From positions 62,001 through 126,000 of the forward strand of contig JAEWQB010000028.1 of assembly GCA_023460395.1 (NCBI GenBank): a DNA stretch of 64,000 nt, written 5' to 3'. The DNA comes from Pseudomonadota bacterium. GTDB taxonomy: Bacteria > Desulfobacterota > Desulfovibrionia > Desulfovibrionales > Desulfovibrionaceae. Under the pieces are notes generated by a model. The model had not been told where the DNA came from, made no database searches, and saw nothing but the letters and a program-made list of their open reading frames with translations. Position 1 is the stretch's first letter. Every line of letters begins with the position of its first letter. Below are positions 59,368-64,000 of this stretch, one piece after another. Position numbers and translations under genes: made by a program.

Positions 59368-60879
59368 ATGAAACGCATCGTTACTCTGATGCTCGCCATG
59401 GGTCTGGTACTGGGTGCTGCCGCCAACAGCTCCGCAGTTGATGTAAAGGCCAAAGGCACCATGACCATGGAATATGGCTGGGTAAACCATGTTGATTTTG
59501 CCAAGGGTGAAACCAGTCAGGATCGGTTTGTGGCCCAGCAGCGTATGCGCACACAAGCTGACTTTGTAGCCAGTGAAAACCTCGCAGGCGTGCTCTATTT
59601 TGAAATAGACAATGCATGGGGCTACGGAAACTCGAAGACCTCCTCTGGCAAGGTCGGGGCCGCTTCCGGTGGTGACCTTGGCGCTGACGGCGTGAACATT
59701 GAAACCAAACGCGCATACATCGACTGGAGTGTACCTAACACCACCCTGTCGTTCCGTATGGGCATTCAGGGCATCGCCCTGCCCGCCGCTGTGGCTGGCA
59801 ACTCCATTTTGGATGACGACGTAGCCGCCATCGTAGCTTCCTACAAGATTAACGAAGATCTGACCGCCAGCGCCTTCTGGGCACGTCCTTATGACGGCAG
59901 CCTGAAAGGCCCCGACCATGACGAAATCGACCTGTTCGGCCTCGTCGTGGGCGTTGATATGGATGGCATGAGCATTACCCCCTACGGCATGTACGGTGCC
60001 GTGGGCCGCGACTCCGCCACTCCCGCAGGCATGCGTTCGCTGGCAGGCATTGCCGGCGAAGGTACCATCTCCCACGTTGGTGCCACGGAGTTGACCGAAG
60101 ACACCGATTACAATGTTGATAAAGACATGAGCGCCTACTGGCTGGGTCTGGCATTCAACGCGGACCTTTTTGATCCGCTGACCTTCGCCCTTGACTTCGC
60201 CTTCGGTTCCGTGGACGGCAAGAAGTCCGTCCTCACGATGGATGATGGCACCACCACGACCACCCAGAACCTGAAGGCCGATTACCTCGACCGCTCCGGT
60301 TGGGCCGTGAACGCCAAGTTGAGCTACAAGCTCGACGACATCACTCCCGGCATCATCGGCTGGTACGCCTCCGGTGAAGACAAAAAAGTGAGCAACGGTT
60401 CCGAGCGTATGCCCACCATCTCCGGCGCATTCGCTCCCACCACCTTCGGTTATGACGGCACCTCCGGCAACTATGTTGCCCAGACCGCAGACGCCATTGG
60501 CACCACCAACGTGGGCACATGGGCTGTTGGTCTGCTGGTGGAAGACATGAAGTTCATTGAAGACCTGACCTCGCAGTTCCGCGTCATCTACGTGACTGGT
60601 ACCAACGATCACAAGGTGCTCGCTGACCTCGAAAACAAGGTGGGCATCAGCCGTTCTAACCTGCTGCCCTTCAACTTCGGCGAAGTGTTCCTGACCGACA
60701 AGGACCACGCGTGGGAAGTGAACTTCGACCACAAGTACCAGATCTATGAAAACCTCGCGCTTATCGCCGAATTGGGCTACATTCATCTGGACCTGAAGAA
60801 GAGCACCTGGAATATTGATAGCCAGGACTACGAAAAGGACGCATGGAAGGCTTCCTTCCTGTTCCAGTACTCGTTCTAA
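59368..60879 (+). CDS. Outer-membrane homotrimeric porin, paralog 1
   Basis: 503 aa with AAGGAAGG before ATG 59368. The signal peptide (MKRIVTLMLAMGLVLGAAANSSA, cut after about residue 23) precedes a beta-barrel: alternating strands, an N-terminal KGTMTMEYGWV, and a C-terminal strand ending in Phe (AWKASFLFQYSF), the outer-membrane sorting signal. It matches the Desulfovibrio 'outer membrane homotrimeric porin' type. It carries an extra loop (about residues 210-250) absent from the neighbouring paralog. Codon use is strongly biased, as expected for an abundant protein. Confidence 0.88.
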   Translation: MKRIVTLMLAMGLVLGAAANSSAVDVKAKGTMTMEYGWVNHVDFAKGETSQDRFVAQQRMRTQADFVASENLAGVLYFEIDNAWGYGNSKTSSGKVGAASGGDLGADGVNIETKRAYIDWSVPNTTLSFRMGIQGIALPAAVAGNSILDDDVAAIVASYKINEDLTASAFWARPYDGSLKGPDHDEIDLFGLVVGVDMDGMSITPYGMYGAVGRDSATPAGMRSLAGIAGEGTISHVGATELTEDTDYNVDKDMSAYWLGLAFNADLFDPLTFALDFAFGSVDGKKSVLTMDDGTTTTTQNLKADYLDRSGWAVNAKLSYKLDDITPGIIGWYASGEDKKVSNGSERMPTISGAFAPTTFGYDGTSGNYVAQTADAIGTTNVGTWAVGLLVEDMKFIEDLTSQFRVIYVTGTNDHKVLADLENKVGISRSNLLPFNFGEVFLTDKDHAWEVNFDHKYQIYENLALIAELGYIHLDLKKSTWNIDSQDYEKDAWKASFLFQYSF

Positions 60880-60924
60880 CTCAACGCGCCTAGCGCGTGA
60901 AATATGCGTTCCCGACGCTTTGAC

Positions 60925-60955
60925 AACCGGGGGCCGACTGGCCCCCGGTTTTTTC
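60925..60955 (+). terminator. Rho-independent terminator of porin 1
   Basis: AACCGGGGGCC (60925-60935) pairs with GGCCCCCGGTT (60940-60950), then TTTT. Confidence 0.9.
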
Positions 60956-61265
60956 ATGCCCACGGACCTCCGGGGAAACTCTCTTCAGCGACAAATAAAT
61001 CTGTCAAAAATATGGCACGAAGACTACACTATAAGACATATACTATTTCATATTTTAAATTCTGTATTTCTTATATTTTGCAACATCAAAATATTATTAC
61101 AAATATATGCAAGGCGTATTTGAGAGAAAAATTTTTTGTACCGTATAAAAAACTGTACTTTCCGCTTGCCATGATTCTGCGGCTAGGATAGTTCTCGTAG
61201 CCACATCACCATGTGGTCTTCTGCGTCAGGAGCCGCATACAGCAAAAGAAGGAAGGTATTATCCA
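60956..61265. other. AT-rich intergenic region between the two porin genes
   Basis: About 310 bases, mostly AT-rich, with no gene. A long leader is likely: the sequence just before the second start (AAGAAGGAAGGTATTATCC) is nearly the same as before the first. A weak TTGCCA lies at 61166-61171 without a clear -10. A regulated promoter is expected here. Confidence 0.5.
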
Positions 61266-62588
61266 ATGAAACGCATCGTTACTTTGATGCTCGCCATGGG
61301 TCTGGTACTGGGCGCTGTTGCCAACAGCTCCGCAGTCGAAGTAAAGGCCAAAGGCACCATGACCATGGAATATGGCTGGGTTGAAAACGCTCAGTTCAAC
61401 CAGAAAGGCGAAGCTGACAATGACCGCTTCATCGCTCAGCAGCGCGTTCGCACCCAGATCGACTTCGTAGCCAGCGAAAACCTCTCCGGTGTCGTGTACT
61501 TCGAAATCGACAACGCTTGGGGCTACAACAAAGGCGGCAACAAAGTTGGTGCCGCTACCGGTGGCGCTCTCGGCGCTGACGGCGTGAGCATCGAAACCAA
61601 GCGCGCTTACATCGACTGGACCGTGCCGAACACCGCTCTGTCGTTCCGCATGGGTATCCAGGGCTTGGCCCTGCCCGGCCCCGTGGCTGGCAGCTCCATC
61701 CTGGATGACGACGTAGCCGCTGCTGTGGCTTCCTACAAATTCTCCGACTCCGTCAGCGCCGCTGCCTTCTGGGCACGCCCCGTTGACAAGGATCTGGATA
61801 ACAGCGATTCCCGCGACGAATTCGACCTGTTCGGTATCGTTGGCGACATCGCTCTGGACGGCATGTCCTTCAGCCCCTACGCTATGTACGGCGCTGCTGG
61901 TCGTAACGTTTACTCCACCAAAGACGACATCAGCGCATACTGGGTTGGTTCCGGCTTTGAAATGGACCTGTTCGACCCCATCGTGTTCGCTCTGGACGGC
62001 GTGTACGGCTCCGTTGACACTGGCCGCAACGAAGACGACATGGCTGGTTGGGCCATCAATGCCAAGCTGAGCTACAAGCTCGACATGGCTACCCCCGGCA
62101 TCATCGGCTGGTACGGTTCCGGCGACAACGATGACGAGTCCGACGGTTCCGAACTGCTGCCCACCATTTCCGGCGCATTCGCTCCCACCACCTTCGGTTA
62201 TGACGGCTACGCAGGCAACTTCGTTGCCGCTACCGGCGACTTCTTGGGCACCACCAACGCCGGCACCTGGGCTGTTGGCCTGCTCGTTGAAGACATCAAG
62301 GTTATCGAAGACCTGACCTCCCAGTTCCGCGTTGTGTACATCACCGGTACCAACGACAAGGACAACACCAAGGGTTCCACCGGGATCGCCGCCGATAACT
62401 TCGCTGGCAGCCTGTACCTGACCGAAAAAGATCATGCTTGGGAAGTTAACTTCGACCACAAGTACCAGATCTATGAAAACCTCGCTCTGATCGCCGAACT
62501 GGGCTACATCAATCTCGACCTCGATAAGGTGTCGAACTATGATGAAGACGCTTGGAAGGCTACGTTCCTCTTCCAGTACAAGTTCTAA
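61266..62588 (+). CDS. Outer-membrane homotrimeric porin, paralog 2
   Basis: 440 aa. Its signal peptide and first 40 residues are almost identical to paralog 1, and many strands and the C-terminal block (EVNFDHKYQIYENLALIAELGYI ... FLFQYKF) are shared; loops differ. It also ends in Phe. Codon bias is even stronger, with GCT/GGC/AAC preferred, suggesting very high expression. It has its own promoter region and terminator. The pair arose by tandem duplication; loop differences may change pore selectivity. Confidence 0.88.
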   Translation: MKRIVTLMLAMGLVLGAVANSSAVEVKAKGTMTMEYGWVENAQFNQKGEADNDRFIAQQRVRTQIDFVASENLSGVVYFEIDNAWGYNKGGNKVGAATGGALGADGVSIETKRAYIDWTVPNTALSFRMGIQGLALPGPVAGSSILDDDVAAAVASYKFSDSVSAAAFWARPVDKDLDNSDSRDEFDLFGIVGDIALDGMSFSPYAMYGAAGRNVYSTKDDISAYWVGSGFEMDLFDPIVFALDGVYGSVDTGRNEDDMAGWAINAKLSYKLDMATPGIIGWYGSGDNDDESDGSELLPTISGAFAPTTFGYDGYAGNFVAATGDFLGTTNAGTWAVGLLVEDIKVIEDLTSQFRVVYITGTNDKDNTKGSTGIAADNFAGSLYLTEKDHAWEVNFDHKYQIYENLALIAELGYINLDLDKVSNYDEDAWKATFLFQYKF

Positions 62589-62957
62589 GCCCTACGCCTC
62601 GGCGTAGCTCCGCAGCATCCTGACGCTTTTGATAGCCGGGGGTCGAAAGACCCCCGGTTTTTTATGGTCAGCCATCTCCGCGTATTGCTCAAAGCCGATC
62701 ACAGCAGTTGTTTTGGATATTCCACAATCTCCCGTCGCCTTGCCCCCATACTCGACTTTTCCGCATGCCTCCTATACAACCGGGAAGTTCCGCCGTGCCT
62801 GCGGGGGCTGCCCGCGCCTGTTCGCCGATACTTCGCCACGTTTCCGTTAAGAACACGGCGCAGCGAACAGCAGGGACTCCCTCCCGGAGGAACGCATTGC
62901 CCCGTTTCGTTTCCGCGTCTCGCGGCCTCGCAAACGCGGGCCAACCAAGGAGCCGCC
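62589..62957. other. Intergenic region between porin 2 and hisD
   Basis: About 370 bases holding the porin terminator (62636-62663). The rest has short open frames with poor codon use and no ribosome sites; no clear promoter could be fixed for hisD. Confidence 0.5.
62636..62663 (+). terminator. Rho-independent terminator of porin 2
   Basis: CCGGGGGTC (62636-62644), GAAA loop, GACCCCCGG (62649-62657), then six T. Confidence 0.92.
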
Positions 62958-64000
62958 ATGCCCTGTCGTACTCTTCGCTACCTGTCTCCTGAAGACAGGA
63001 GCCCTCTGCTTGCCCTGCTCGCAGGCAGAAACAACCCCAACGATTCCGTGGAACCCGTGGTACGGGACATTCTGTCCACCGTGCGCACGGATGGGGATGC
63101 GGCTCTCATCAGCTACACCCGCCAATTTGACTGCCCAAATTTTTCACCAGACCAACTCCGCGTTCCCGCGTCCACCCTGCGCGATGCGCAAGCGCGTATC
63201 CCGCAGGAGGATCTGCGCATCATCTTGGAAGCGGCGGACAACATCCGCAGCTTTCATGAACGGCAACGGCAAAACTCATGGTTTACCACCAGACCGGACG
63301 GGAGCGTGCTGGGTCAGATGGTGGTACCCGTGGACCGTGCCGGGCTATACGTACCCGGCGGGAAAGGCGGAGATACTCCCCTCATTTCCAGCATGCTCAT
63401 GAATGTTATTCCCGCGCAGGTGGCAGGCGTGCCCGCTATTGCCGTCATGTCACCCCCACGTGCGGATGGCAGCCCAAATCCGTATATTCTTGCCACGGCG
63501 CATGCTCTGGGCATCGCTGAAGTTTACGCCTGTGGCAGCGCATGGGCCATTGCCGCATTGGCCTACGGCACACAGAGCATCACACCGGTAGACGTTATCG
63601 CGGGACCGGGCAATGTGTTTGTAGCTACCGCCAAACGCATGCTCATAGGCACTGTGGGCATAGACATGATCGCCGGACCAAGCGAAATTGTCGTGCTAGC
63701 TGACGGCACCGCTGACCCGAAACAGGTGGCGGCAGACATGCTTTCTCAGGCGGAACACGACGCGCTGGCCTCCGCCATTCTCATTACCGAAAGCCCCGCA
63801 CTAGCGGACGCCGTGCGGACAGCATTGCGTGAACAGCTCTCTAGCCTGCCCCGCGTGGATATCGCCCGCGCCGCGCTGGCGGACTGGGGTGCCATCGTTA
63901 CCACAGGTTCCACCACCCAAGCCGTTGAACTGGTGAACGCTCTTGCGCCGGAGCACCTTGAGCTTATCGTGACTGACCCATGGACCGTACTCCCCTCCAT
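62958..64000 (+). CDS. hisD: Histidinol dehydrogenase (3' end beyond window)
   Basis: 347 codons visible from ATG 62958 (AAGGAG upstream); the frame is open to the window edge, about 80-90 residues short of the usual 430. HisD oxidises L-histidinol to L-histidine in two NAD-dependent steps using zinc. Recognised blocks are VPVDRAGLYVPGGKGGDTPLISSMLMNVIPAQVAGV, the DVIAGPGNVFVATAKR segment, and IDMIAGPSEIVVLADGTADPKQVAADMLSQAEHD, which includes zinc/substrate ligands (Gln and His of QAEHD). No other his genes are visible. Confidence 0.95.
   Translation, partial: MPCRTLRYLSPEDRSPLLALLAGRNNPNDSVEPVVRDILSTVRTDGDAALISYTRQFDCPNFSPDQLRVPASTLRDAQARIPQEDLRIILEAADNIRSFHERQRQNSWFTTRPDGSVLGQMVVPVDRAGLYVPGGKGGDTPLISSMLMNVIPAQVAGVPAIAVMSPPRADGSPNPYILATAHALGIAEVYACGSAWAIAALAYGTQSITPVDVIAGPGNVFVATAKRMLIGTVGIDMIAGPSEIVVLADGTADPKQVAADMLSQAEHDALASAILITESPALADAVRTALREQLSSLPRVDIARAALADWGAIVTTGSTTQAVELVNALAPEHLELIVTDPWTVLPS

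Noticed and set aside
59365..62459. Very long open frames (532 and 417 codons) on the minus strand opposite both porins
   Set aside because: They mirror the strong codon bias of the porin genes, give Val/Gly/His-rich low-plausibility proteins, and lack ribosome sites. The plus-strand porins have signal peptides and proper ends.
1..64000. CRISPR arrays, rRNA operons, riboswitches
   Set aside because: No regularly spaced repeats, no rRNA-like sequence, and no recognisable cobalamin or other riboswitch consensus, including upstream of cobQ.

Overview
The window looks like a chromosome segment of a sulfate-reducing bacterium of the Desulfovibrionaceae. The best support is a complete qrcABCD operon (periplasmic type I cytochrome c3:menaquinone oxidoreductase complex), a c-type-heme chemoreceptor of the DcrA kind, two tandem 'homotrimeric' outer-membrane porins of the Desulfovibrio type, and a GC-rich, Gram-negative gene set. 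There is no rRNA and no CRISPR array. The assignment rests on gene content only.

Layout. 1-7.7 kb: end of an unknown gene, a TrmN6-like methyltransferase, a class I aldolase-fold protein, a small membrane protein, YqhD alcohol dehydrogenase, a leftward tetraheme cytochrome + heme-chemoreceptor operon, and an SDR oxidoreductase. 7.9-21.2 kb: an integrative mobilizable element (IME) bounded by a 17-bp direct repeat. It has split a host tRNA-Ser(UGA) gene in the anticodon-loop region: the 5' half lies at 21.2 kb and the 3' half at 7.9 kb. The element carries its own complete tRNA-Ser(UGA) with promoter and terminator, a PstI/BsuBI-type restriction-modification pair, a ColE1-like mobilization module in which mbeB- and mbeD-like genes lie inside the relaxase gene, a repeat-rich putative origin, a TOPRIM/DUF3987 primase-like protein, an AlpA-type regulator, an AT-rich MBL-hydrolase/membrane-protein pair with an IS1595-family insertion between them, and at the right end a PD-(D/E)xK-like protein overlapping the tyrosine integrase gene.

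21.4-64 kb: housekeeping and respiratory genes. These are a hybrid histidine kinase, rfbC, qrcABCD, an NAD(P)-binding protein, a Gate-domain membrane protein, a PilZ protein, rnhA, a phosphomannomutase, hflKC, a CI-like repressor, cobQ, a second PilZ protein, an AsmA protein, a peroxiredoxin, hrcA-grpE and dnaK, an LpoA/LppC-type lipoprotein, gatC-gatA-mnmA, a lone receiver, a CII-like regulator, a histidine kinase/sigma-54 activator pair, uvrC, two tandem porins and the start of hisD.

How parts work together. QrcA-D move electrons from periplasmic cytochrome c3 to the quinone pool. The heme chemoreceptor and tetraheme cytochrome probably couple motility to redox state. The most unusual feature is the IME: it appears to inactivate a host tRNA-Ser(UGA) gene and supply a different functional copy, which would make imprecise loss of the element costly to the host. 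All function calls come from reading motifs and gene order; no database search was run.
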